Shown piece after piece: positions 53,000-63,132 of a DNA stretch of 64,000 nt. How positions within the stretch are numbered: position 1 is the first letter of the stretch; each line of letters begins with the position of its first letter. The position numbers and the translations under genes were made by a program. The DNA comes from Geosiphon pyriformis (taxonomy: Eukaryota > Glomeromycota > Glomeromycetes > Archaeosporales > Geosiphonaceae): positions 396,277 through 460,276 of the forward strand of contig JAAOMT010000034.1 of NCBI GenBank assembly GCA_016748015.1, read 5' to 3'. The notes beneath the pieces were generated by a model. That model was not told the origin of the DNA. It saw only the letters and a list, made by a program, of their open reading frames with translations, and ran no database searches.

Positions 53000-53865
53000 T
53001 GTTACTGGAGGTTTTTGGTCTCTTTTCTTAAATGTTGTAAATATCTGTTGGTTGCAAATTCATGTTTTCTAGAAGTAGTTGAACCTCCAATAACTGAATT
53101 TATCTTCAAATTATCTTCTATAATTTGAACTTGCTGGGCTTATAAGTGGAATGACCAATTCCTTGCCAGTTACTTTATGTAGTTACATTGTAGTAAATGT
53201 TAACTCTTTCTCAGGAATTGCTCGTCTAGAAGCTTACTAAAAATGTGTAGTTACTTTGCTGTGAAAGTCAACTCTTTTACAGAAATCTTGTCTGTAGACT
53301 ACCTTAATAATTATAATAAGAAAATAAAAGAAATGTAAAAGAAATATAAAAGAAATTGAATTCTGTTAAGAGAAACGTTTTTTATCCAGGCCTGGAGTCA
53401 CTAACAGTTTACTAAAATTGGTAGTTAATCAATTTCAAAATGTTAGTTGGGTTTTGGGAATTTTCCAAGTGCAATAATTAAAGAATTTGGTTTTTCAAAT
53501 TATTTGATATTTTTTTTTTTGTGTGTGTAGGAATGGTTCTAAGTGATAAATCTAAAGTAAGATACATTTTTTTGAAGAGAAAGCTCTTCTTTTATACAAC
53601 TGGTTGTAGTATTAGTCTATAAACTTGCACTTTTTCTCTTTGCTCAAATTTTGGCAAATTTCTGAATGTTACAAAGTTCAGAGTATTGTGTAATTTGATC
53701 ATCCTACTTTTTGTTATACTAATTGGATTATTTAATTGAATCGTGATATGTGATAATTGATTAAATAATAAATGATAATTTGAAATGATGTTAATATACT
53801 AATTAATTATAGGAATTATAAGGGTAATTTCATGCTAATTAATAGCTAAAATTCTATTGGTAATA
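53000..53865 (-). repeat. Solo family-A LTR (A3 subtype), minus strand, inside B2
   Basis: 866 bp. On the plus strand it reads TGTTACTGGAGG to ATTGGTAATA (terminal CA changed to TA). Flanks TCAT (52996-52999) and TTGT (53866-53869) each differ by one transition from TTAT at the same place in B1 (57343-57353 region). No internal sequence. Shorter than other copies, mainly in the repeat cluster region. Confidence 0.86.
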
Positions 53866-54145
53866 TTGTATTAAAGCAGAAAAACAATGGAGTGAAAAAT
53901 TTGATCTCAAATGGGATGAACCATTTCATATAGAAGAAATTCTTGGAAATAAAGCTTATAAATTAAGATTGAACAACAAAATCTTAACCAAAGCAGCATA
54001 TAGTGATTGACTGAAATTATATCACCATATAGCATTATTATCTACCAGTAATATTTCACAATTAGGAGTACAGAAAATATTAGTCAAACCAGATGAAATT
54101 TCATAAGACCTGGAACCAATCATAATCATTGAATTAAACACATAG
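53866..54145 (+). pseudogene. Integrase of B2, C-terminal part
   Basis: KAEKQWSEKFDLKWDEPFHIEEILGNKAYKLRL, ending EPIIIIELNT and TAG (54143-54145), the same end as B1. The KQWSGKF-type segment is shared with family A. Confidence 0.83.
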
Positions 54146-54204
54146 AATTGAACAATAAAAGAGTATATAAAAGCATGATAAACATGATGGAAGATTTCAA
54201 AAAA

Positions 54205-54843
54205 ATGGAGATCACTAATGACATCCACTCACTAGTACAACAATTCTTTTAACTGATTCAATAACAGAATATGGAAATTACTATCAATCAACAAACCATT
54301 TAATACCGAGATACCAGAAAGATATTCAAATACAAAATTCAAAAGAAAACAGAAAACACTATTAACAAAATGGTTCTGAAAATAAAAGTAGCAATAAAAG
54401 AACCAATAAATATCACCATATATCAAGAGTTGACCAAAGAAACTTAGAAATAGTGGATACTCAAATTTCCAAAGAACTTTTGTTATTTTCACTTGGGATG
54501 ACACTTGAATATTCAGAACTTATATATGAATAAAACAAAACAACTATTTGACACAACTATACTGCAACAACTAGAACAATTTGTGAAAAAAAACAATTTG
54601 ACTACACAAGCAAAAGCCATCTATTGGCTACATACTGAATTTTAAGATAGACCAGAAATCTTACTTAATCCAGAAATAAACTCTATTACAGTTAACCAAA
54701 TAAGAAAAATAACTAACGCTCAATTTGAAGAATTACAAAACAGAATAACACAAGTAATTTTTGAAAAAGAAGTTCAAAAAATACTCAAAGATAGAGAATT
54801 AGAGTTAGGAGATTTGGAAAATTTCGACAAAGCTCAATATTAA
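54205..54843 (+). pseudogene. ORF3 of B2 (decayed)
   Basis: 212 codons in one frame from ATG 54205 to TAA 54841-54843, with about eight internal stops. MEITNDIHSLVQQFF, MEITINQQTI (position of the SITI segment of family A), then IYWLHTEF, LLNPEINSI, IRKITNAQFEELQNRI (compare IGKLTELKFQQFSDQI of family A), and an acidic end. It ends before the PPT and LTR, with no overlap, unlike A and C. Confidence 0.72.
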
Positions 54844-54853
54844 AAAAAAGGGA
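54843..54853 (+). other. Polypurine tract of B2
   Basis: AAAAAAAGGGA, four bases before the LTR start at 54858. The B1 counterpart is AAAAAGAAGGGA at 58315-58326. Confidence 0.7.
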
Positions 54854-54857
54854 ATAA

Positions 54858-55688
54858 TGTTATTCATAGAACATAGGAAGTATATTAGCACATAAATTAG
54901 CCAATCAGAAGTAACTGTAGTAAATGTGGAATTCCAGAATTCCTCTCAAGAGAAATTGCAGGATTCTAGGAATTTTAGGATTCTCGTACAAGGAATCACA
55001 AGATTCCAGAATTCCAAGATTCCTCTCAAAAGGGATTACAGGATTTTAGGAATTTCAAGATTCTTGGTATGAAGAATTGAGGAATTGAGGAATCTCAATT
55101 ATGTATATATAGCAGTAGTATTAGAAGTAGAAAAGACAGACCTCTCAGTTTAGATTTAATCTAAGCAATCTTTCACATTGAAAATATTAATAAATAATTA
55201 TTTACTATCTTAATCCACTTTTTACTATTCATACTTAATCATACTGGAACAATAGCTCTTAATCACGGCTATTGACAGGATACTAACTTGAAAAAAATCA
55301 TCTTGGTTTATTTTTTTATTTGCTTTATTTTTTTTATTTTCTATTGTTATTTCTTTTGTTGTTTACTAAATTGATTAAGAATTAAGCACTGAATTATTGA
55401 CATCAAGAATTGCCTGGTAAAAGACCCCTGCAAGTGAGTAGAACATGTACAAGAATTATGGATTACTTATCAGAGGATTGCCAGCCACCAAGCTGAGAAA
55501 AAAATTGATGGAATTGCAATTTTAGAAGACTACTGAAAACCACTATTGAATCTCTGTTTATTATACAAAGAACTTAACCAAAACTTTCAGATACAAACCA
55601 CCTTCAGTAATCAACATCTTTATATCAATTAAACACTAAATTACAGATTTGTTATTTGCTTTAAGACCCCAAATAATCACCTGTAACA
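54858..55688 (+). repeat. 3' LTR of B2
   Basis: 831 bp, TGTTATTCATAG to ACCTGTAACA, partner of 41929-42765. Confidence 0.92.
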
Positions 55689-56223
55689 CCACTTTATTAA
55701 AGACTTTTCCAAAATAGCTTAACCACTACACTAACTCCAAACAAAGAACACCAAATATGAATGAACAGAAACTTAACAAAAAGCTTTTGATATATTAAAA
55801 AGAAAGCTAATTCAAGTCTCAGTACTAATCTATTCAGATTATAGCAAACCATTTATAATAACAACTGATATATCTAGTCAAACATTGGGAGCAGTATTAT
55901 CTCAAAAAAAACTGGACAGACAAGAACATCCAGTAGCTTATGCCAGTAGAAGCTTAAGTCCAGCTAAAAAAAACTATAGAACTCCAGCACTGGAACACTT
56001 AGCTATCTATTGGGCTGTCACCAAATAGAAAAAATACTTGAGTCAAAAGTTTGATGTGTACACCAATCACAAAGGATTGACTTCAATCCAGAAGCAAAAA
56101 TTTGGAAACAACCACCATAGAAGATGGAAAATAGCACTATTACTATATACATTTATAGTACATTATAAAAAGAGAAAAGACAATGGAAATGCCAACAGTT
56201 TGTTGCAAATAAGACAAGTCTAA
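55689..56223 (+). pseudogene. RT end and RNase H of B1 (after B2)
   Basis: Joins 41928: HFIKDFSKIA, then RNase H with PFIITTDISSQTLGAVLSQ (first Asp), HPVAYASRSL, ALEHLAIYWAV (Glu), KFDVYTNHKGLTSIQ (third Asp position is Asn), WKIALLLYTFIVHYKKRKDNGNANSL (last Asp position is Asn), and LLQIRQV followed by TAA (56221-56223). Confidence 0.86.
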
Positions 56224-56252
56224 AACATTTCAACCCAAAAATATAACAAAAG

Positions 56253-57629
56253 ATGAATATACAAAAATACCAACAACTCCAACATTATATAAATACCCAA
56301 TTGTTCAAAAAGAAATTATTTCAAAAAAAACAAAACAACATAAAACAACAATCAAAATATTTTATCAATTACCAAAATATACTTTACCAAAAAAACAAAA
56401 AGAATTCAGATCAATCAACCAAAGTAATCACGGAACCAGAGAAAGAAACAATACTATTCAACATGTACTCAAATCCAACAGCAAGACATTTCCATAAAGA
56501 AGCAACAATAGAAAGAACCAGAAAAAGATATTATTAGCCATCTATGTATTCAGACATTATTCAATATGTTCAGAACTGTAATGCTTGTTAGAGAAAAGAA
56601 GGAACAAAACCAAGTGAACTATTGAGACCAATTAAAGTGAGTTAACCATTTAACCACATTAGAATTAACTTAGTTGGACCATTAACAATCACCAGCAGAG
56701 ACAACAAATATATTGTGGTAGTCATGGATTATCTCACAAAATGGCCAGAAACAAAAGCCATTCAAAAAGCAGATACAAAATCCGTTGTTGAATTTGTCCA
56801 TCAAAATTTGATCTGTTAACACAGATGTCCAAAAAAACTACTATTAGATTAAGAAACTCACTTTGTGAATAGAACATTGACAGAATTAAGTCAAAGATTT
56901 GGGATAAAAAAACCACTATTATTACTATATTATCCACAAACCAACAGATTAGTTGAAAGATTCAATAGAACATTGTGTAAAGCAATAGCCAAAATCAGCC
57001 AAAAAAACCAGAACAAATAGGATTTAATCATACTATCAGTATTATTTGCTTATCAGACAATGAAGCAAAACACTACACAAGCAACACCATTTGAATTAAT
57101 ATATGGTAGAACAGCAACATTACCAGTTGAGATAGAAGTCAAGACATATTTAACAGAACCAATAACAGAAAAAAATTTCCAAAGAACATTGTTAAAAAGA
57201 ACATATAACTTAATGAAGACACTAGAAAACACATGATGAATAGCAGCTAATAACATACAAAAGTCACAAAAAAAATAAAAAAAAAGACATGATAACCAAC
57301 TATTAGAGAAACCAGTTGAATTTAAGATTGGAGACAAAGTACTTCTATATTATACCAAAGCAAAAAAACAATGGAGTGGAAAATTTGATCCCAAATAAGA
57401 TGAACCATTTCACATAGAAGAAATTCTTGAAAATGGAGCTTATAAATTAAGATTAAACAATTAAATCTTAATCAAAGCAACACATGGAGATTAACTGAAA
57501 CAATACCACAGTACAATATCATCATCAACCAGTAATATTCCACAATTAGGAGTACAGAGAATACTAGTCAAACCAAATAAGATTCCACAAAATCTAGAAC
57601 CAATTATAATTATTGAACTAAACACATAA
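56253..57629 (+). pseudogene. Integrase ORF of B1 (decayed)
   Basis: The only family-B copy with an ATG start (MNIQKYQQLQHY), 29 bases after the RNase H stop and in another frame. Constant frame to TAA 57627-57629. Zinc domain MYSNPTARHFHKE...CNACxRKE; core INLVGPLTITSRDNKYIVVVM (first Asp position is Asn), LLLDxETHFVN, RLVERFNRTL with the Glu. C-terminal KIGDKVLLYYTKAKKQWSGKFD. At least ten stops. Confidence 0.86.
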
Positions 57630-57687
57630 AATTGAACAACCAAAGAGTATATAAAAACATGATATACGTGACAAAAAACAGCAGAAA

Positions 57688-58316
57688 ATGAAGATTACTA
57701 ACAGCATTTACTTACTAGCACAACAATTCTTTCAACTGATCCAACAACAAGAAATGAAAATTACAATCAACCAACAACTATCAGATACACAAATACCAGA
57801 AAAAAAACACGAGATAAAATATGGAGAAAAACAGAAAACACTGTTGACAAAATAATCACAAAAGTGAAATTAGCAATAGAAACACAACCAAAAATAACCC
57901 AATATCAAGAATTGACTATAGAAACTTGGAATTGGTAAATACAACAATTTCCAAGAAACTTTTGTTGCTTTTATCTAAAACAACACGTGAACATTCAGGA
58001 CTTGTACATGGATAAAACAAAATGATTATTTGACACAACAATACTGCAACAACTGGAAAAATTTGTAGAGAAGAACAATTTGACTACACAAGCAATAGTT
58101 ATTTACTGATTATACACCAGATTTCAAGATCGACCAGAAATTTTACTTGATCCAGAAATGAACTTCATTACCATTAACCAAATGGGAAAAATAATCAATG
58201 CTCAATTTGAAGAATTACAAAACAAAATAGCACAAATAATTCTTGAAAAAAAAGTTCAAAAAATACTCAAAGATGGAGAATTAGAATTAGAAGATCTTGA
58301 TGGAGCTCAATATTAA
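57688..58316 (+). pseudogene. ORF3 of B1 (decayed)
   Basis: ATG 57688 (MKITNSIYLLAQQFF, MKITINQQL), a frameshift near 57850, then the B2-like reading LDPEMNFITINQMGKI, AQFEELQNKIAQIILE, ending TAA 58314-58316. Several stops. Same gene as 54205-54843. Confidence 0.7.
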
Positions 58317-58330
58317 AAAGAAGGGAATAA

Positions 58331-59200
58331 TGTTACTCATAAAATATAGGAAGTATATTAGTATAGAAACTAACCAATCAGAAGTAGCCATAGTAAAAGT
58401 GGAATTCTAGAATTTCTCTTATAGGAATTGCAAGATTTCAGGAATTTCAGGATTCTTATACAAGGAATTACAGGATTCCAGAATTCCAGAATTCCTCTTA
58501 AAAGAATTGCAGGATTCCTGGTGTGAAGAATTAAGGAATTGAGAAATCTCAATTATGTATATATAGCAGTAGTATTAGAAGTAGAAAAAACAAACCTCTT
58601 AGTTTAAATTTGATTTAAACAATTTGTTTATTTACAAATATTAATAAATAATTATTTACTATCTTAATCCATTCTCCACTATCAATACTTCTTGTTGATA
58701 ATAATCAATACTTAAACCACACTGGAACAATAGCTCTTGATTATGGCTATTAATGAGATACTAATATTTATTGTCTTGGCTTATTTTTTTTATTTTTCTA
58801 TTATTTTTTTTATTTTTTTTCTGTTGTTATTTTTTTTGTTGTATAAATTGATTAAGAATTAAAAGTGCTGAAATAAAAACATCATAGGGACTGGTAAAAG
58901 ACCTGTGAAACAAGGATAAAACACTTATAAATTTAAGAATAGCTTACTAAGAGAATTACCAGCCATCATGCTAAGAAAAAATTTTGACAGAATTGCAATT
59001 CCGGGAGACTACTGAAAACAATTATTGAATCTCTGTTCATTATACAAAAGACTCAACCAAAACCTTCAGATAACCAAAACCTTCAGATAATAATACCTTT
59101 GGATCCATAATACTTCTGACAACTGATATCAAGCAAGACATTAAGCACCAAGTTACAGATTTGGTATTTGATTTGAGACTCCAAATAATCATCTGTAACA
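58331..59200 (+). repeat. 3' LTR of B1
   Basis: 870 bp, TGTTACTCATAA to ATCTGTAACA. About 32 bp longer than the 5' LTR, partly because of a duplicated ACCAAAACCTTCAGATAA unit at about 59056-59092. Confidence 0.9.
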
Positions 59201-60957
59201 CTATTTAGCATAATACATCAAACTAAATAATCTAAATTAGACATAAATTATATATTTTCTACACATAAACAGTTACCTAAACCAGTCAAAACAATACTAT
59301 GAATCTATTATAACAGATACAGAGCTATTAATACCAGAAAAAAAACTGTAAGGCTTGTGAAAACCAAAACTGATACCATGTGTCTCTATAATACCAAGTA
59401 ACTTAATAACACTATTAAAAAACAAAGATGAAAATCCACAAGTAGTGAAAAACACCAAATTATTACAAAAAATCAAACTTTTTCTTATTAAAATCATTTT
59501 AAACTTAGCTTTTACCAATCACACTTCTATTTAATAAACAATCTCCAAATTTTTTATTGATTGATGACTATTTTGTCTACAATTTTAGCATATTTGAATA
59601 CTAACAAAGTCTTCAAATACCAGTTTTTAAAAACAAAATCTTTGTATAAAATTATATATACCTCAAAGTCAAAAACACATATAAAAAGCATCTGCATAAC
59701 TCAAAACAATGATAAATCCAAGCCTAACAAAAAAGCCCATCAAGCTAAGTAAGAATCAATTAAGTTTATATAAATGGCAAAATTCATCATACATGTAAAT
59801 AAATAATCAAAAAGTTCTATTTCTTTGCAATGAAGATATAATACACTAGAGTACATCTTATTATACAATCATTTTTTGACAACAATAGGCAAATAATAAT
59901 ACAAAGTCTTCATAAAATATAAATGTAAGTCAACTATAAATTTACTAGTAAAATCAGCTGCCATATATGAATTAGACTGCCAAACCAATGAAGTCTAATT
60001 CCAATTTACATCCTCAATCATATTAATACCAATGATATTAGATCCAGATCCAACTTCCCAACAAGCCTAATAAACAGTTCTAAAAATATTATGAGTAAAA
60101 TAACAAATATTATCAGACATTATTATTTTATCAGTCTTAATAAATCTTTTTTTAACAAGAACAAGGAACACCAAATTTGAATATGAAGCCAAATCAGCCA
60201 ACTTGTTGGCTTGTTCATTTTCCAGAACACTCAAATGGTCTTTAACTTTAAACCAAAATACACTAATTTTCTTGTTTCTAATAGAGTTTACAATACTATG
60301 TCTTTTTATCTAACAACAATTACAGAAATCTGGCAGAGTCAATCTTAATTTAATAATGCATGTATTCAAAATGGCTTAATTGTCTAAATGCACCACAATA
60401 TGATTACTAACTAGAACACATTCCAAAGCAAGAGCAATAGTTTGTAATTTAACTAATATTAAAGAAACCAAACAACTAACTTTAACACTAATATTTAGAT
60501 TTAAGTCAGCAAAAAATGCAGCAGCATTATATTTTATCTTGTGTATACTTAAGTTTTTTAGAGAACTATCTGTATAAACATTGATAACATTTAAATTGAC
60601 ATCAAAAAGACATTGCTACACTGATAAAAAACCACCAGAACCAAAAACACTCAAAAACAGAAATCTATTGTAAAAAGGCTAAACAACAAGATCATAAAAG
60701 GAGCAAACCAAATACTTGTATGCCAATTTAAACTACTTAGGAACAAGGTCTTTGGAATTGGGTTTTTTTCAATAATAAAATCTCTTTTAATTAAAAACTA
60801 AGCCTTTTTTATTATATAATTGTTTAACAAAAACAATACTAAATCTTTTAAGTAATCTAAAAACATTATAGAATACTAAATCTTCTAAACAGAAAACATT
60901 AAAATACCATCTGAAAACTGAAATAGAGACATTTGGTATTAGTTTTGGTTTGTATAA
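59201..60957 (-). mobile_element. LINE3 (minus strand), main part
   Basis: Begins with 3' UTR sequence (59201-59290) that continues at 34513 on the other side of B1, then coding sequence upward to about 60957, where it is 5'-truncated. Confidence 0.82.
59297..60957 (-). pseudogene. LINE3 RNase H and Cys-tail region (decayed)
   Basis: Minus-strand reading with several stops and frame changes. From the 5' side: the LLKRFS and KRFYYWKK linker seen in LINE2, RNase H at about 60580-60180 with VINVYTDSSLKN (first Asp), KLQTIALALECV (Glu), VHLDNQA (Asp) and LENEQANKLADLAS (last Asp region), then the Cys tail VLYLHCKEIELFDYLFTC (about 59845), and the C-terminal end FFSGINSSVSVIID in a 73-codon open piece (59518-59297). 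The RNase H catalytic residues look better kept than in LINE1 or LINE2. Confidence 0.78.
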
Positions 60958-60974
60958 GTCTTACTTTTTTTTTT

Positions 60975-61150
60975 TAAGCATTAAAAACTCAGTTTTGATT
61001 TATATAAATGCATAGTGTTGTTTTAATCAGCCCAAGTGGCTGGTTACATGTAAAAAAACCATGATTCATATCTAGTTTAGATTACTTATATAATGTATTG
61101 TACTAGGCAGTATATAAATCTTACTTGTTAAATAATAATAATAATAATAA
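60975..61150 (+). mobile_element. Short 5'-truncated LINE 3' end (LINE4)
   Basis: Plus-strand copy of the LINE stop region and 3' UTR (CCCAAGTGGCTGGTTACATGTA at about 61030 equals the LINE1 segment near 19802), ending in an AAT-repeat tail (61131-61150). It abuts the truncated end of the oppositely oriented LINE3. Confidence 0.7.
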
Positions 61151-62059
61151 AAATTAAATTAGTTATAATTAGTACATATTTGTATTTTTAATCTAATTTA
61201 ACATAATTTAAATTTTTTAAAAACCAAATTAAATAAATAATAACAATTTTGCTTTTATTATTATTAAAACAAATTATAATATTAAGATTCCAATTAAATC
61301 AAACTGAACCAAACTTTGGAATATTGTTCAAATTTAGTTTAAATTATAAACCAAACTTGAATTAAACCAATTTTTCAAAGTAAATTTAGTTTGAATTTAG
61401 TATTGAATTTTTTTGACAAGTCTGAATTTAATTTAAGTCTGGTTCAAAGTTTACAAACTTGTTTAAGTTTAATAGCATTAAAAAAAAATATAACTTATAC
61501 TACTTGTTTATTAATTATTACTTTGTTTAATTACCATGATCAGTTAAAGAGATATATAAAACTATGTATGTATAACAACTTTACTCTCCAACTTACTAAA
61601 ATGAATTCATTGTTAATATCATTCAATATTATCAAATATTTAAAATTCAAAATAATGAAATTTAATAATTCAAATAATCCAAATATTAATATATTTAGTA
61701 AACATAGTTTTTAAAGTAAAGTATAAGATTATTTTAATAAGTTTAAGTAAACAAAAGAAAAAAAACAGCTAAATATACAGTTTTAAAATAGATACATAAA
61801 CCATTTTTTTGTAGAACTACAAACACTATCAAATTTTTATAGTTTTATTTAGAGACTTTTTATTAAACAATATATGTTACAATAAAAACATATCATAAGA
61901 AAAAACAAAATGTTCAAAAAAATTGCAGATTAATTAAAGCAATGTTTTGATGAATAAGATTGTCAATTTAACTAAAAAACTGTAAAAAATATCTATTTAA
62001 ATTATTATTTTTATTAATAATTTAATATTTAGGCATATCAAACATAATTTTTTTATTTT
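61151..62059. other. AT-rich DNA with CAAACTTGAATT-type repeats
   Basis: No convincing gene. Between about 61283 and 61475 short motifs such as AACCAAACTT, GTTTGAATTTA and CAAGTTTAA recur; the same words return at 62265-62314 and 63140-63255, on both sides of the hAT remnant. They may be subterminal repeats of a dead DNA transposon. Confidence 0.35.
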
Positions 62060-62215
62060 GCATATATGACTTATAATTATTTAACAATTCAAAAATCATT
62101 TGTTGTTTCTGAACACACTTTTTCTGCAGGTGAAAATATGATTACAAATATAAAGTCTTGCTTAGTATCTAAAATTATAAAAGCAATACAGTGTTTTTAA
62201 TTATGGATGCAGGAA
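62060..62215 (+). pseudogene. hAT transposase C-terminal (dimerisation) remnant
   Basis: Reading frame YMTYNYLTIQKSFVVSEHTF then SAGENMITNIKSCL, VSKIIKAIQCF, stop, LWMQELL. This fits the hAT family C-terminal signature (DYLAIQ, S-x-E-x-x-FSxAG, R/K-x-x-L, V-x-A-L-x-C, LKxW). Only this fragment is recognisable; the upstream transposase is lost in AT-rich sequence. Confidence 0.7.
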
Positions 62216-62314
62216 TTATTAAAAAAAAATTAAATAATAATATAATATAATATAATGTTTTTAATAGTTAAACTTAAACATGTTTATAAACTTCAAACCA
62301 AACTTGTTGTATAT

Positions 62315-63132
62315 TATTACTTATAAAAATTAAAAATTATAATAATAAGTAAAATAGCCAATCAAAAATAAGCATAATAAAACAAGAAATTTCAGGATTT
62401 TTTTTGAGAAATTGCAGAATTCCAAAATTCTAGTATTTTTCTTGAAAAATTACAGGATTCTTAAAAATTTCATATAACACAAATTATATATATATAGTAA
62501 GAGTATTAGAAACAGAAAAGAGGCAGAATTCATTAAAGTTCAAAACAATAATACTTTTTCTTTTAAAATATAGTTTTCTATAACTTGAAGTAAAAACTCA
62601 TTAATATCAATAAAAAAATATCTAATTATTATTTAAATCTATATTATTATTAATTGATTAAAAATATTAATTATTTTTCTATTATCAACATAAAATATTG
62701 ATAGAATTCAATACTTAATTATATTGAACCAATAGTTCTTAATCATGGCTATTAATAAGATACTAATTTTTTATTTTTTTTTATTTTTTATTATTATTTT
62801 TTGTTTTGTTTTTTTGTTGTTTATTAATTAATTAAAAGAATTAAGTATTAAGTATTTAATGTCAAGAATAGCCTATTAAAAAACCTGAAAATAAGAGTAA
62901 AAACTTAAGAATAGCTTATTAAAAGGACATAACTATTAAAATAAACTGGTCACCACACTAAAAAAAAAATTTACAGAAAAAATCATCAATTAAATCTCTG
63001 TTCATTATACAAAAAACTCAATTAAAATCTTCAAACTCTAAAACTTTTAAAAATTACCAATATTTCCAGCTATTAAGTACTAAATTACAGATTTGTTATT
63101 TGTATTAATATCTCAAATAATTACCTGTAACA
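62315..63132 (+). repeat. Solo family-B LTR (old)
   Basis: 818 bp, TATTACTTATAA to ACCTGTAACA. Keeps TAGCCAATCA (62353), GGATT/GAATTCC-like units, TATATATATAG (62496), CACAGATTTGTTATTTG-like end. Flanks ATAT (62311-62314) and ATGT (63133-63136) differ by one transition. Much more diverged than the other family-B LTRs, hence older. Confidence 0.82.

Larger units (their letters stand above)
41929..55688 (+). mobile_element. Family-B element B2, nested in B1
   Basis: LTRs 41929-42765 and 54858-55688. Flanks CTGC (41925-41928) and CCAC (55689-55692) differ by two transitions, and the host RT reading (YYHHFIK) is restored when B2 is removed. Net length without inserts about 10.0 kb. Contains the family-C element and a minus-strand solo family-A LTR in its integrase. 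ORF1 keeps one frame from 42828 to beyond 47357 while collecting many stops. Confidence 0.92.
34514..59200 (+). mobile_element. Family-B Ty3/gypsy element B1, interrupted by a solo LTR and by B2
   Basis: LTRs at 34514-35351 and 58331-59200, TGTTA...TAACA. Flanks CCAT (34510-34513) and CTAT (59201-59204) differ by one transition. Without its inserts it is about 9.9 kb. Order: LTR, PBS, gag, CCHC, protease, Cys-rich, dUTPase, RT, RNase H, integrase, ORF3, PPT, LTR, as in family A but with low sequence similarity. Inserted in the 3' UTR of LINE3. Confidence 0.92.

Noticed and set aside
59201-61150. LINE twin-priming inversion at LINE3/LINE4
   Set aside because: Both parts contain the same 3' UTR; twin priming would give one 3' end and a non-overlapping inverted 5' segment.
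61391-61714. 107-codon ORF in AT-rich DNA
   Set aside because: Composition is Leu/Ile/Asn/Lys as expected from random AT-rich sequence; no motif and no homologous copy in the window.
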